Shown here piece by piece: positions 36,071 through 44,619 of a DNA stretch of 64,000 bases (within the stretch, counting starts at the first letter, position 1; the number at the start of each line of letters is the position of its first letter). Source of the stretch: Acetobacteraceae bacterium (GTDB lineage: Bacteria > Pseudomonadota > Alphaproteobacteria > Acetobacterales > Acetobacteraceae). The translations under genes and the position numbers were made by a program. The stretch is from contig CP039460.1 in NCBI GenBank assembly GCA_004843345.1, positions 1,316,001-1,380,000 of the forward strand, read 5' to 3'. The notes below the pieces were generated by a model, which worked only from the letters and a program-made list of their open reading frames with translations, was not told the origin of the DNA and did no database searches.

Positions 36071-36559
36071 ATGTCAGAAACAACAATTACAAAAGATGTT
36101 GCAGGGCTTGAGTCTCTTGCAGCTTTGAAAGATGGACAAGAAGCTGCCCCTGCTCAGCCAAAGCGTGATGCGCAGGGTCGTTCTTATGGTACAGGTCGCC
36201 GTAAAGGCGCTGTTGCCCGTGTTTGGATTAAACCAGGCAAAGGGGAGTATAGCATCAACGGGAAATCTGCTGAGAAATATTTCGCACGTCCTGTTCTTCG
36301 CATGATCATTGCACAGCCATTTTTGGTTGCTAACCGTCATAATGAATTTGACGTTTACTGCACTGTTTCTGGTGGGGGACTTTCTGGTCAGGCTGGTGCG
36401 TTGCGTCATGGTTTGTCCCGTGCATTGGTTAATTATGAACCAGAATTGCGTAAATCCTTGAAGGCGGCAGGCTTCCTTACACGTGATAGCCGTGTTGTTG
36501 AACGTAAGAAATACGGTCGCGCAAAAGCACGTCGTTCCTTCCAGTTCTCTAAACGCTGA
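36071..36559 (+). CDS. rpsI: 30S ribosomal protein S9
   Basis: 162 residues. The S9 core starts at [21 protein letters not shown] and ends with the typical basic tail [19 protein letters not shown], whose final Arg reaches the P-site tRNA. About 35 additional N-terminal residues (acidic and Ala/Pro-rich) are common in alphaproteobacterial S9. Co-transcribed with rplM; a strong terminator follows. Confidence 0.97.
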   Translation: MSETTITKDVAGLESLAALKDGQEAAPAQPKRDAQGRSYGTGRRKGAVARVWIKPGKGEYSINGKSAEKYFARPVLRMIIAQPFLVANRHNEFDVYCTVSGGGLSGQAGALRHGLSRALVNYEPELRKSLKAAGFLTRDSRVVERKKYGRAKARRSFQFSKR

Positions 36560-36607
36560 TTTTTCCAGTGCCAATTTTTTAATTGGTTTAGGATTGTCAG
36601 AACAAGT

Positions 36608-36643
36608 AAATGCCAGCAGAGCTTTGCTCCGCTGGCATTTTTT
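36608..36643 (+). terminator. Terminator after rplM-rpsI
   Basis: AAATGCCAGC pairs with GCTGGCATTT, enclosing a smaller AGAGC-TTT-GCTCC hairpin, followed by TTT. Strong and well placed about 50 bases past rpsI. Confidence 0.88.
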
Positions 36644-36745
36644 GTTTCTGCTTCTGGTTTTTGGGCAATAAAGATTTTAAAATGGCTAGAGCTAGGTTTT
36701 TATATTCGCCTTATGGCAACGGCTTACATGATTGGGGATATTCTT

Positions 36746-37798
36746 ATGACACGACCATCTTCTAGCGCTCCTGTAAAATTTGGAAGCGTTTTTACCCCTC
36801 ATATGGTTTGGGCACGCTATGAAGAGGGAAAGGGCTGGAGTCCATTAGAAGTTACACCGACAAAGTCGTTTTCATTGATGCCAGCCGCTGCTGTGTTGCA
36901 TTATGGGCAAGCCATTTTTGAAGGGATGAAAGCCAGACGAAATCAAGAAGGCAAGGTCGTTGTGTTTCGAGGTGATCAAAATGCGGAGCGTTTTCGTCAG
37001 TCGGCACGGCGTTTGGTGATGCCAGAAGTTTCTGATGAAATGTTTTCGGAGGCACTATCGCTTTTTCTGCAAAAGGATGGGCATTTAACCCCTGAAGAAG
37101 AGGGAAGCGGTCTTTACTTGCGCCCCTATATGTTTGCCGAGGAATCTTTTTTGGGGGTTCGTCCAGCCAATTCTTATATCTTTGTGCTGATTGGTTCTCC
37201 AATGACGGCTTATTTTTCGGACAAAGATGCTTCTCTTAAATTATGGATTGCGGATTCTGCACGCGCAGCGCCAGGCGGGACAGGAGACGTGAAGGCTGCA
37301 GGGAATTACGCAGGGAGTTTCACGGCGCAGCTTGAGGCAAAAAAGCAAAATTGCCATCAATCTCTTTTCCTTGATGCAAAAGAGCAAAAATATATCGAGG
37401 AAGCGGGGGCAATGAATATTATGTTTGTTAAAAAGGATGGTTCTGTTGTGACGCCGCCTTTGAACGGATCTATTCTTCCAGGGATTACGAGAAAAAGTAT
37501 TCTTGCCATTGGCCGTGATCTTGGAATGGAAATGAGAGAAGAGCAAATTTCCATTGATGCTGTTTTTGAAGGCGGAAAGTCAGGCGAGATTACGGAGGCT
37601 TTTTCTTCAGGAACGGCTGTTGGTATTGTTCCTATTCGAGAATTAGTGCGGAAAACAAAGACTGGGGAAATTGAAACAATTTCTTTTCAAGGGATTAAAA
37701 CAGGGTTTCCTGTTGCGAACCGTTTAGCAAAGACATTGCTTGATATTCAGGAAGGCAGAGCAGAAGATAAGCATGGTTGGGTAAAAGTTTACGCTTAA
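36746..37798 (+). CDS. ilvE: Branched-chain amino acid aminotransferase
   Basis: PLP class IV aminotransferase of 350 residues for the last step in Leu, Ile and Val synthesis. Visible motifs are LHYGQAIFEGMKARR, LYLRPYMFAEE, the cofactor lysine in GDVKAAGNYAGSF, YIEEAGAMNIMFV, LPGITRKSIL and EAFSSGTAVGIVPIREL. The ATG at 36746 is preferred: GGGGAT lies eight bases upstream, whereas the in-frame ATGs at 36713 and 36728 lack a ribosome site. It is a single gene between two operons. Confidence 0.94.
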   Translation: MTRPSSSAPVKFGSVFTPHMVWARYEEGKGWSPLEVTPTKSFSLMPAAAVLHYGQAIFEGMKARRNQEGKVVVFRGDQNAERFRQSARRLVMPEVSDEMFSEALSLFLQKDGHLTPEEEGSGLYLRPYMFAEESFLGVRPANSYIFVLIGSPMTAYFSDKDASLKLWIADSARAAPGGTGDVKAAGNYAGSFTAQLEAKKQNCHQSLFLDAKEQKYIEEAGAMNIMFVKKDGSVVTPPLNGSILPGITRKSILAIGRDLGMEMREEQISIDAVFEGGKSGEITEAFSSGTAVGIVPIRELVRKTKTGEIETISFQGIKTGFPVANRLAKTLLDIQEGRAEDKHGWVKVYA

Positions 37799-37847
37799 TT
37801 GTGTTAAGATGGACAATCTCGAAAGATTATTCGGAGGAATGTGAAGA

Positions 37848-39050
37848 ATGTGCGCTGCTGTAACGGTGAAAGAAGCAACAGAAATTGTTTTGAGACATGC
37901 TGGGGATTTTGGCATTGAAAAATGTGCTCTCTTTAAAGCAGCGGGCAGAGTTTTAGCTGAAGACGTTTCAGCAGAACGTCCACAGCCTCCTTTTAATCGT
38001 GTGATGATGGACGGGATTGCGTGCCGTGCTGCAGATGAATTTCCATTGAAATGCCTTGGCCGTCATCAGGCAGGTGCGAAAATTCCAACTTTGACAGAAG
38101 GAAATGTTTGTTGGGAAGTTATGACAGGGGCAGCTCTTCCATATGGTGCTGATTGCGTTATTCCTGTTGAAGCCTTGGTGCGTAAAGAGATGGATGTTTT
38201 CCTAAAGCCAGGAGACGGTGGCACCCGTATTGCAGGGCGTTTTATTCATCCAAAAGGTTCGGATGCGCAAAAAGGCGATTTACTCCTTTCTGCAGGGGCG
38301 CGAATCGACGGGCCTGTGATGGCTTTGTTGGCTGCAAATGGCTACGCTGAAGTTTCAGTTTATCGTTTGCCAAAAATTGCGCTTTTGGCAACGGGTGATG
38401 AATTGGTTGATGTGGATGCTGAAGTCGGCGAAGGGCAGATTCGCCGCTCAAACGATTCTATGATGCGGGGTGTTCTGGCATCTGGCGGTTTTGAACCAAG
38501 TCATGTTGAACATATTCCAGATGATTTTGAGACCTTGGTTGCAGCGCTTCAAAGAGTTTTAAAAGAATCGGATGTGATTATTCTCAGTGGTGGCGTTTCT
38601 ATGGGAGCATTTGATTATGTTCCATCCGCATTGCAGAAAGTGGGGGCAAAGAAACTTATACACCGTGTAACGCAGCGTCCTGGTGCGCCGATGTGGTTCG
38701 GGATTGGTCCTCAGGGACAGCGCATTTTTGGAATGCCAGGCAATCCTGTTTCAGCAATGGCTTGTTCTGCAAGATATGTTTTACCGCTGCTCAAAGCGGC
38801 AATGAAAGACCGTAGTGCTTTATTGCCTCGGAAAGCGATGATTAAAGAGACGGTTCAGTCCATGGATAAGCGAACCTTTTTCTTACCTGTGTGCTTAGTG
38901 TGGGAAGAGGAAAGGGCTGTTTTGATTCCGCATCATGTGCCAACCTCTGGAGACTTTATGCATTTGGGAGATACGGATGGGATTGCTGAAATCCCAGCAG
39001 GCAAGGGTGAAATTAATGCAGGCTCTTTGGTTTCGTTCTACCCTTGGTAA
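37848..39050 (+). CDS. moeA: Molybdopterin molybdenumtransferase
   Basis: 400 residues. MoeA inserts molybdate into adenylylated molybdopterin. Motifs: GRVLAEDVSAERPQPPFNRVMMDG, VMTGAALPYGADCVIPVE, LLATGDELVD, RRSNDSMM, LSGGVSMGAFDYV, PGAPMWFGIG, IFGMPGNPVSAM. GGAGG lies ten bases before the ATG. It heads a cofactor cluster (moeA, moaA, moaC, mobA, moaD, moaE). In acetic acid bacteria, oxidoreductases such as membrane aldehyde dehydrogenases use a molybdopterin-type cofactor, a plausible reason for this cluster. Confidence 0.95.
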   Translation: MCAAVTVKEATEIVLRHAGDFGIEKCALFKAAGRVLAEDVSAERPQPPFNRVMMDGIACRAADEFPLKCLGRHQAGAKIPTLTEGNVCWEVMTGAALPYGADCVIPVEALVRKEMDVFLKPGDGGTRIAGRFIHPKGSDAQKGDLLLSAGARIDGPVMALLAANGYAEVSVYRLPKIALLATGDELVDVDAEVGEGQIRRSNDSMMRGVLASGGFEPSHVEHIPDDFETLVAALQRVLKESDVIILSGGVSMGAFDYVPSALQKVGAKKLIHRVTQRPGAPMWFGIGPQGQRIFGMPGNPVSAMACSARYVLPLLKAAMKDRSALLPRKAMIKETVQSMDKRTFFLPVCLVWEEERAVLIPHHVPTSGDFMHLGDTDGIAEIPAGKGEINAGSLVSFYPW

Positions 39051-39124
39051 GCGCTTTTTTTAGATTTTAATGTAAACCTGTTTTAGAGATGAAAATATGC
39101 TTTTTTTTGGATTAGGGGCTAAAA

Positions 39125-40189
39125 ATGCAGCCTAATGTGTCAGGCGGTGCGCTAAAAGATTTTTATAAGCGCCCTTTAAGAGATTTAAGAATTTCGGTTA
39201 TGGACCGATGTAATTTGCGCTGCTCTTATTGCATGCCCGAAGAAACTTTTCATGATAATTACCAGTTTCTCTCTCCTCAGGAGCGTTTAAGCTTTGATGA
39301 GATTGAAGAAATTACAAAAGTTGCGGCCTCTCTGGGGGTCGTAAAATTGCGCTTGACTGGCGGAGAGCCCCTTTTGCGTAAAGGCATAGAGAATTTAATT
39401 GCCCGCTTGAAAAAAATTGAGGGAATTGAGGATATCGCTTTAACAACAAATGGAATTTTGTTGAAGAAGAATGCCCAGTCTCTCAAAGATGCTGGATTAA
39501 GCCGTGTTTCTGTTAGTTTAGATGCGATGAGCCAAAGTTCTTTTGAGGGCATGTCGGGAGGACGTGGAAAACTTTCTCAGGTGCTTGAAGGGATTCAGGC
39601 TGCGCAAGAAGTTAATTTTCCAGCAGGGATTAAGGTTAATGCGGTTATTCAAAAGAATGTGAATGACGATCAGATTATTCCTTTGGCCGCTTATTTTCGA
39701 GATACGGATATTATCCTGCGTTTTATTGAATATATGGATGTCGGCACGCGCAATAGTTGGAGTATGCGCAGGGTCGTTTCCTCTGCGGAAATCAGAGACC
39801 TTATTGGCGCTCGCTGGCCGTTAGAGCCTTTAGATCCTCACTATAAAGGTGAGGTTGCAGATCGCTACCGTTATAAAGATGGGAAAGGTGAGGTTGGATT
39901 TATTTCTTCTGTAAGTTCGCCTTTTTGCGCAGATTGCTCCCGCGTAAGGCTTTCTTCTGAAGGGCAAATTTATACATGTTTATTTGCAGATTCAGGCTTT
40001 GATTTGCGTCCTCTGATTAAGGCAAAAGATTCGGAGAAAATAAAAGAATTCCTGGAAAAAATTTGGCATGACCGTAAGGATCGTTACAGCTTAGATCGAA
40101 ATTCTCTTTTAAATGAAGAAGGGAAAACCCATAGGCAGACAAATATTCCTGGCGGACGGCGTATTGAAATGAATTATATTGGTGGATGA
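39125..40189 (+). CDS. moaA: GTP 3',8-cyclase, radical SAM
   Basis: 354 residues. First step of molybdopterin synthesis, turning GTP into 3',8-cyclo-GTP. The SAM cluster motif is MDRCNLRCSYCMPEE, LTGGEPLLRKG is the SAM-binding GGEP, and the second, C-terminal 4Fe-4S cluster uses CADCSRVRLSSEG plus the cysteine in IYTCLF. It ends in the conserved Gly-Gly (NYIGG) that is needed for activity in MoaA. The start ATG follows AGGGG. moaC follows after one base. Confidence 0.96.
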   Translation: MQPNVSGGALKDFYKRPLRDLRISVMDRCNLRCSYCMPEETFHDNYQFLSPQERLSFDEIEEITKVAASLGVVKLRLTGGEPLLRKGIENLIARLKKIEGIEDIALTTNGILLKKNAQSLKDAGLSRVSVSLDAMSQSSFEGMSGGRGKLSQVLEGIQAAQEVNFPAGIKVNAVIQKNVNDDQIIPLAAYFRDTDIILRFIEYMDVGTRNSWSMRRVVSSAEIRDLIGARWPLEPLDPHYKGEVADRYRYKDGKGEVGFISSVSSPFCADCSRVRLSSEGQIYTCLFADSGFDLRPLIKAKDSEKIKEFLEKIWHDRKDRYSLDRNSLLNEEGKTHRQTNIPGGRRIEMNYIGG

Positions 40190-40190
40190 A

Positions 40191-40703
40191 ATGACAGAAC
40201 ATAAAGAATCAGGCCTTCTTACTGACAAGCTTAGTCATGTGAATGAACAAGATGGTGCGCCAAAAATGGTGAATGTCGGTGAAAAACAGATTACTTCGAG
40301 AGAGGCAACGGCACAGGCGCGTTTGCTTTTTCCCAAAGAAGTCGCCGCAAAATTGAGAGAGACAGATTATGTAACGCCTAAGGGTGCTGTTTTTACGGTT
40401 TCCCGTATCGCTGCCGTTATGGGGGTTAAACAAACTTCCAATCTTATTCCGTTATGTCACCCGCTTCCTTTAAACGGTTGTGATATTGAAATTTATATGG
40501 AAGGTGACGAGGCAGTGATAGAAGTGACGGCTTCTTGCTCTGGTCGGACAGGCGTTGAAATGGAAGCTCTGACAGGCGCTTCAATCGCAGCTTTGACAAT
40601 TTATGATATGTGCAAGGCATTGAGCCATGACATGATTATTAAAGAAACAAAATTGATTGCAAAAAGCGGTGGTAAAAGAGATTTTAATCGCAATCAGCAC
40701 TAA
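40191..40703 (+). CDS. moaC: Cyclic pyranopterin monophosphate synthase
   Basis: 170 residues. Works directly after MoaA to make cPMP. Motifs: PKMVNVGEKQITSREA, TRIAA-like VSRIAAVMGVKQTSNLIPLCHPLPL, CSGRTGVEMEALTGASIAALTIYDMCKA and IKETKLIAKSGGKR. The ATG at 40191 has GGTGGA upstream and starts one base after the moaA stop, so translation is coupled. An upstream in-frame TTG (40179) is unnecessary. Confidence 0.96.
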   Translation: MTEHKESGLLTDKLSHVNEQDGAPKMVNVGEKQITSREATAQARLLFPKEVAAKLRETDYVTPKGAVFTVSRIAAVMGVKQTSNLIPLCHPLPLNGCDIEIYMEGDEAVIEVTASCSGRTGVEMEALTGASIAALTIYDMCKALSHDMIIKETKLIAKSGGKRDFNRNQH

Positions 40704-40726
40704 AGAAAAAAGGGTTAAAGAGGCTT

Positions 40727-41347
40727 ATGCCGACTAATTTTTCAAATGAAAAGCTTTTTGGCTTGCTCTTGAGCGGTGGAAAAAGCAAGCGTATGGGCAA
40801 AGATAAAGCAGCGCTCTGCTATGAGGGAAAGCCTCAGCTTGTTCGGGCGATGGATTGGCTTAAAAAATTTACAGACCAGCAGTTTCTTTCCTTGAGGAAG
40901 GATCAAGCCTCTGATCCTTTGCGTCAAAATTATACGCCTCTTTTTGATATTGAAAATGTTGAAGGGCCAAATGCAGGACTGTTGGCAGCACATCGTGCTT
41001 ATCCAGAAGCGGCGTGGCTCGTTTTGGCTTGTGATCTTCCCTTTGCAGATGAAAAAGCGCTTGATCCCTTGGTTGAGGCAAGAGCAAATTGGCATGGAGA
41101 AGAGGCGGAAAAACCTGTCGTTTTTTCATGGGAAAGCCCTTTCAATGGAAAAGCAGAGCCTCTTTGCGCAATTTGGGAACCGAAAGCGCTTGAATCTCTC
41201 GAAGTAAAAGTAAAAGAGGGAGCGCATTGTCCAAGACAGGCTTTTAAAGGGTTGGCAGAATATCTTCTCATCCCAGAAGGGGATATGCTCGATAATGTTA
41301 ATACACCTGAAGAATGGCAGAAAATACAAAAGGGAGAAGCCTTATGA
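40727..41347 (+). CDS. mobA: Molybdenum cofactor guanylyltransferase-like (MobA)
   Basis: 206 residues of the MobA-like NTP-transferase family: LLSGGKSKRMGKDKAAL at the nucleotide site, VEGPNAGLLAA and LACDLPFAD. MobA adds GMP to the cofactor to form the guanine dinucleotide. The related MocA adds CMP using a very similar motif, and the two are hard to separate by eye, so the nucleotide used is uncertain. AGAGG lies four bases before the ATG. Its stop overlaps the moaD start (ATGA). Confidence 0.85.
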   Translation: MPTNFSNEKLFGLLLSGGKSKRMGKDKAALCYEGKPQLVRAMDWLKKFTDQQFLSLRKDQASDPLRQNYTPLFDIENVEGPNAGLLAAHRAYPEAAWLVLACDLPFADEKALDPLVEARANWHGEEAEKPVVFSWESPFNGKAEPLCAIWEPKALESLEVKVKEGAHCPRQAFKGLAEYLLIPEGDMLDNVNTPEEWQKIQKGEAL

Positions 41348-41583
41348 AAATTCGTGTTGAGTATTTCGCACATCTTAAAGAACTAGCAGGAAAGTCAGGA
41401 GAGAACTTAGAGATGCCAGATTCTGGTCTTAAAGGTCTCTATGAGAGTCTCAAAGACCGTTATCGTTTTCCGATGCCAATTTCAGATATTCGCGCAGCTG
41501 TGAATGATGAATTTGTGCCTTGGGATCATCCTGTCAAAGAGAATGATACTGTTGTGTTTATTCCTCCTGTTACAGGCGGTTAA
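41344..41583 (+). CDS. moaD: Molybdopterin synthase sulfur carrier subunit
   Basis: 79-residue ubiquitin-like protein ending in the required Gly-Gly (FIPPVTGG). The C-terminal thiocarboxylate donates sulfur to cPMP in complex with MoaE. ATG at 41344 overlaps the mobA stop; a reading start at 41314 would lie inside mobA. Core residues IRVEYFAHLKELAGK and AAVNDEFVPWDHPVKENDTVVF are typical. Confidence 0.94.
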   Translation: MKIRVEYFAHLKELAGKSGENLEMPDSGLKGLYESLKDRYRFPMPISDIRAAVNDEFVPWDHPVKENDTVVFIPPVTGG

Positions 41584-41631
41584 TTTCTGATTGTTTCGAA
41601 GATATAGGTTTGAAAGAGGAGATAGGTTTTG

Positions 41632-42129
41632 ATGAAGGAAGAAGGGTTCTTTTTATCCAGCACGCCCGTTGACGTTACGAAATGGGCAAAAGTGCTTCAT
41701 AAGCCAGAAGCTGGCGGATATTGCGCCTTTGAAGGTTGGGTTAGAAATCATAATGAAGGGCAAGATGTTGAAGGCCTTGAATATGAGATCTATGAGGTAT
41801 TAGCGCAGAAAGAAGGCGAAAAAATCATTCAGGAAGCGCTTGAAAAATTTGATATTATCGGTGTTTCCGCATGCCATCGCTATGGAAATTTAAAAATTGG
41901 CGATATGGCTGTTTGGGTTGGGGCATCTGCGGCGCACCGTGATGATGCTTTTAAAGCCTGCCGTTATGTGATTGATGCGATTAAGTTCCGTGTACCTGTT
42001 TGGAAAAAAGAGCATTATAAATCAGGAGAGCATAAATGGGTGGCCTGCCATCATTGCGCTGCGGCTGGAAATGACGCAGATCATGCCCATCACCATGGGC
42101 ATGGCGCTGGATGCAACCATAACCATTAA
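41632..42129 (+). CDS. moaE: Molybdopterin synthase catalytic subunit with His-rich tail
   Basis: 165 residues. MoaE converts cPMP to molybdopterin using MoaD thiocarboxylate. Motifs: GGYCAFEGWVRNHNEG, LEYEIYEVLAQKEGEKI, ACHRYGNLKIGDMAVWVG and the catalytic-lysine region VPVWKKEHYKSGEHKWV. After the normal end comes an unusual tail of about 24 residues with two Cys before it (CHHCAA) and eight His in a run of alternating His, Gly and Asp; this could bind a metal. The ATG at 41632 is better than a preceding TTG. Last gene of the cluster. Confidence 0.94.
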   Translation: MKEEGFFLSSTPVDVTKWAKVLHKPEAGGYCAFEGWVRNHNEGQDVEGLEYEIYEVLAQKEGEKIIQEALEKFDIIGVSACHRYGNLKIGDMAVWVGASAAHRDDAFKACRYVIDAIKFRVPVWKKEHYKSGEHKWVACHHCAAAGNDADHAHHHGHGAGCNHNH

Positions 42130-42141
42130 AAAAAAGAGAGT

Positions 42142-42177
42142 ATTGCGAACCCATTTTTAAATGGGTTTTCGTAATTT
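42142..42177 (+). terminator. Terminator after the molybdopterin cluster
   Basis: A long stem in which ATTGCGAACCCATTT pairs with AAATGGGTTTTCGTAAT, with a one-base bulge and a two-base loop, followed by a T run. Confidence 0.85.
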
Positions 42178-42248
42178 TTTAGAAAGGTCGCTTTACACCA
42201 CAGTTAATTTTCTCTGTGGAATTTTAGCGCTAAAATATTTGGGAAAGA

Positions 42249-42335
42249 TGGTGCGAGCGGGGGGACTTGAACCCCCACGTTCCATCGGAACTCAGGATTT
42301 TAAGTCCTGTGCGTCTACCATTCCGCCACGCTCGC
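42249..42335 (-). tRNA. tRNA-Leu (TAA)
   Basis: Read on the minus strand: acceptor GCGAGCG pairs with CGCTCGC, the anticodon arm CAGGA-CTTAAAA-TCCTG carries TAA, a long variable arm (GAGTTCCGATGGAAC) identifies a class II tRNA, the T-arm is GTGGGGGTTCAAGTCCCCC, and CCA is encoded. It is 87 bases with CCA. Confidence 0.95.
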
Positions 42336-42376
42336 AATCTCAACTGAAAAGCATATCATCAGCTTCGATGAAACTC

Positions 42377-43075
42377 TTATACAGTTCTTTGTAATTTTAT
42401 GCCATAATTTTTAAGCCATTTTTCACTTTCTTTTCGTCCAATTTTCCCATTTGGACAAAAATTTTCGACTAAAGCCCAGAAATCTGGGGAATGATTGAAA
42501 TGTGTCAGATGGGAAAGTTCGTGGATAATGACATATTCTTGGACGGCTTTTGGTGCAAGAATCAGCCTCCAGTTTAGCATAATCGCTCTTTGAGTGTTAC
42601 AGCTTCCCCAACGGCTTTTTGTATCTCTTAGGGTGATTCGGCTGAATTCTGCCTGCATTATTTCCGACCATTTTTTGGCTAAAACAGGTAAAAGAATTTT
42701 AGCCCGTGCTTTAAGAAAGGCCTCGATTCTAGCGAGTTCATTTGGATCATTCTCACGAACGATAAATTTATCTGAGCAAAGTTTTGGACGGAATGAAGGG
42801 CGTTCGGGGACACGAACAATAGGATAGGTTTTGCCTTCAATGAGAATTTCATTCGCTTGATCCGCCGGCGGCGGGAGCGCCTCTAATTGTTTTTGAATCC
42901 ATTCTATATGGGCTCTGATAAAAAGAAGTGCTTTTTCTTTCGGAAAATTCAGAGGCAGAGAAAGAACAACGCCTGAACAGCGTGGATCAATACGGAGCGA
43001 AAGACGGCGGGATCGGCTGGAATATTTCCATTTAACAGGCCAAGGAAAAGGGGGTTCTTTGGCATTTTGCGTCAT
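42377..43075 (-). CDS. YgjP/SprT-like metal-dependent hydrolase (M48/DUF45 family)
   Basis: 232 residues with the zinc motif HELSH, followed by HFNHSPDFW that supplies the third ligand, and the family motifs DTKSRWGSCN and LNWRLILAPKAVQEYVIIHELSH. Members are predicted zinc peptidases or hydrolases without a settled substrate. Cytoplasmic, no signal peptide. Its start overlaps the stop of the YcgN-like gene by one base, so the two are translated from one message. Confidence 0.88.
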   Translation of the reverse strand: MTQNAKEPPFPWPVKWKYSSRSRRLSLRIDPRCSGVVLSLPLNFPKEKALLFIRAHIEWIQKQLEALPPPADQANEILIEGKTYPIVRVPERPSFRPKLCSDKFIVRENDPNELARIEAFLKARAKILLPVLAKKWSEIMQAEFSRITLRDTKSRWGSCNTQRAIMLNWRLILAPKAVQEYVIIHELSHLTHFNHSPDFWALVENFCPNGKIGRKESEKWLKNYGIKLQRTV

Positions 43076-43542
43076 TATTTCGGCTTATGCTTTTTGCAGA
43101 TTGTTGGCCATTCTTCGGGCCAGTCGACAATATAATCTTCAAGATCATGCGCTACACGTTCGCTGATACATCTGCCAGCAACGGAAGCGCCAGCTTGGTG
43201 TACCGTTTTAAGCGTTCCAGATTTTAAGGGATGCCATTCTGGAAGGTCTTTGCCTTCATTGACAAGGCGATAGGCGCAACTCACAGGTAACCAGTTAATC
43301 TGGCGGACAAGTTCTGGCGTCAAAGAGATACAATCTGGAATAAGCTGAAAACGGCTGTCATAGGTTTTACAGTTTCCTGTTTGGCAATCAAGACCACGGC
43401 ATGCAACTTTTGTCCACGCAATTTCGCCACTTTCCTCATCTAAAAGCTTATTTAAGCAGCAACGTCCACATTGATCGCAAAGGCTTTCCCATTCTTCGTG
43501 TGTAAAATCTTCAAGTTGTTTATTTTTCCAGAAAGGGGGCAA
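43075..43542 (-). CDS. YcgN-like cysteine-cluster protein (UPF0260)
   Basis: 155 residues. The opening PPFWKNKQLEDFTHEEWESLC and CDQCGRCCLNKL match the YcgN family, which has a cysteine-rich CxxxCxxCC type cluster probably binding metal; function unknown. Further cysteines occur in ACRGLDCQTGNCKTY and PDCISL. The start is TTG at 43542; the family alignment begins right there and no ATG is available, so TTG is accepted although the ribosome site is weak. Confidence 0.85.
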   Translation of the reverse strand: MPPFWKNKQLEDFTHEEWESLCDQCGRCCLNKLLDEESGEIAWTKVACRGLDCQTGNCKTYDSRFQLIPDCISLTPELVRQINWLPVSCAYRLVNEGKDLPEWHPLKSGTLKTVHQAGASVAGRCISERVAHDLEDYIVDWPEEWPTICKKHKPK

Positions 43543-43742
43543 TGGAGTTCTTTCAGAGGTTGGAGTGGCTTTTAGAGATTAAAACTCTAAATCTAGAATT
43601 CTCTCTATCATGAAGCACATTCCCTTGGTAATAAAGGAAGAGATAAGAATTTTTTAATCTATAATGAGAGACAGTTTTTTAATAAAGCAGTGCTTAAAAA
43701 CTGGAAAGCGCATCATCATAATACAGAAGAAAAGGGTTTAGG

Positions 43743-44285
43743 ATGGAAGGTCCACTCGAGTTAGTGAAAGAGCTTTTTCGCCTACAAGGGGAAGTGATTG
43801 CGTTAGCGGTTAGGCGTTATGGCCATAGAATGCTCTGGATAGGGGCTGTTTTAATTTCCTTGCTTTTTATCGTTTTCTCAATGCATGCGGTCTTTTGGGC
43901 AGTTTTCCTTGCGTTTTTACCAGGACATTTTATTTTGGCGTCCTTGGCGATGCTCGCTATGGATTTCTTTTCTTTTCTCTTTTGTATCTATTTTGCAACA
44001 AAAGCGAGAAAACCAAGTTACGATCAGAAAGAGGTCTATCGGGAGCGTGAGGAAAAAGTGGAGCTTCTTCGGAGTGAACTTTCTGTTTCGACCTTGCTGA
44101 CCTTTTTGAATTCACCCCTTGGAAAATCTGCTGTCATCTGGGTCTTAGGCTGGTTGACGCAACCCTTTTTTAGAAGCAAAAAAAGTACAAGAAGAGAGGA
44201 TGAAAAAAGAGATCGAGAGGCCAAAAGGCGCAAAAGAATGGACTTTAGCCGTAAAGGACGTGGGTTGTTTTGGCGTCTTTTTTGA
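43743..44285 (+). CDS. Small membrane protein, possibly holin-superfamily-like
   Basis: 180 residues. Two hydrophobic segments (about 30-52 and 58-85) follow an amphipathic start (MEGPLELVKELFRLQGEVIAL), and the C-terminal third is very basic (KKSTRREDEKRDREAKRRKRMDF). The layout resembles the putative Actinobacterial-holin-X/DUF1469 family, but no signature is decisive. It precedes the DUF1656-HlyD-NodT genes by about 80 bases and may or may not belong to that unit. Confidence 0.55.
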   Translation: MEGPLELVKELFRLQGEVIALAVRRYGHRMLWIGAVLISLLFIVFSMHAVFWAVFLAFLPGHFILASLAMLAMDFFSFLFCIYFATKARKPSYDQKEVYREREEKVELLRSELSVSTLLTFLNSPLGKSAVIWVLGWLTQPFFRSKKSTRREDEKRDREAKRRKRMDFSRKGRGLFWRLF

Positions 44286-44362
44286 AAAAAGAGACTGTTG
44301 ATTGATCCCATGAAGTGCTAGTTGTTTCCGAAGGATATTCTTGAAGGGATAACATCCTTATC

Positions 44363-44557
44363 ATGATGGCGGAATTTAATCTTTTTGGTATTTATATCGC
44401 ACCTATTACCGTTTATGGGTTGATCGCTGTTTTCTTAACAGTGCTTCTTCGGACGATTTTGTGGCGTATTGGTATTTTGCAGTGGTTTTGGCATGTGGCT
44501 CTTTTTGAGGTTGCCCTGTTCTGTTGCATCTTAAGTTTGCTGATTTTGTATTTATGA
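44363..44557 (+). CDS. DUF1656 (AaeX/YtcA-like) small inner-membrane protein
   Basis: 64 residues with two membrane helices. The opening EFNLFGIYIAPITVYGLIAV is typical of DUF1656, which in many proteobacteria sits between an FUSC/AaeB-type pump and an HlyD-type adaptor. An ATG three bases later (44366) is equally possible. It is followed by an adaptor and an outer-membrane channel gene, so it belongs to an aromatic-acid or drug efflux set. The expected FUSC pump gene is not in the window. Confidence 0.85.
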   Translation: MMAEFNLFGIYIAPITVYGLIAVFLTVLLRTILWRIGILQWFWHVALFEVALFCCILSLLILYL

Positions 44558-44619
44558 CCGACTCTGTTTTAAGCCTTGATTTCTTCTTTCATCATTATCT
44601 TGGGATAACGTGTCTGTGA
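44554..44619 (+). CDS. Possible 21-residue coupling ORF
   Basis: An ATG overlapping the DUF1656 stop (ATGA) opens 21 codons (MTDSVLSLDFFFHHYLGITCL) that end ten bases inside the adaptor gene. Such a frame could keep ribosomes moving across the 52-base gap to the GTG start of the adaptor. It may equally be chance; no homolog is known to me. Confidence 0.25.
   Translation: MTDSVLSLDFFFHHYLGITCL

Noticed and set aside
36074..36574. 166-residue minus-strand frame opposite rpsI
   Set aside because: Shadow of a highly conserved ribosomal protein gene; no domain.
42161..42394. Plus-strand frame reading RAGGLEPPRSIGTQDFKSCASTIPP
   Set aside because: It is the antisense of the tRNA-Leu gene, a classic false reading frame.
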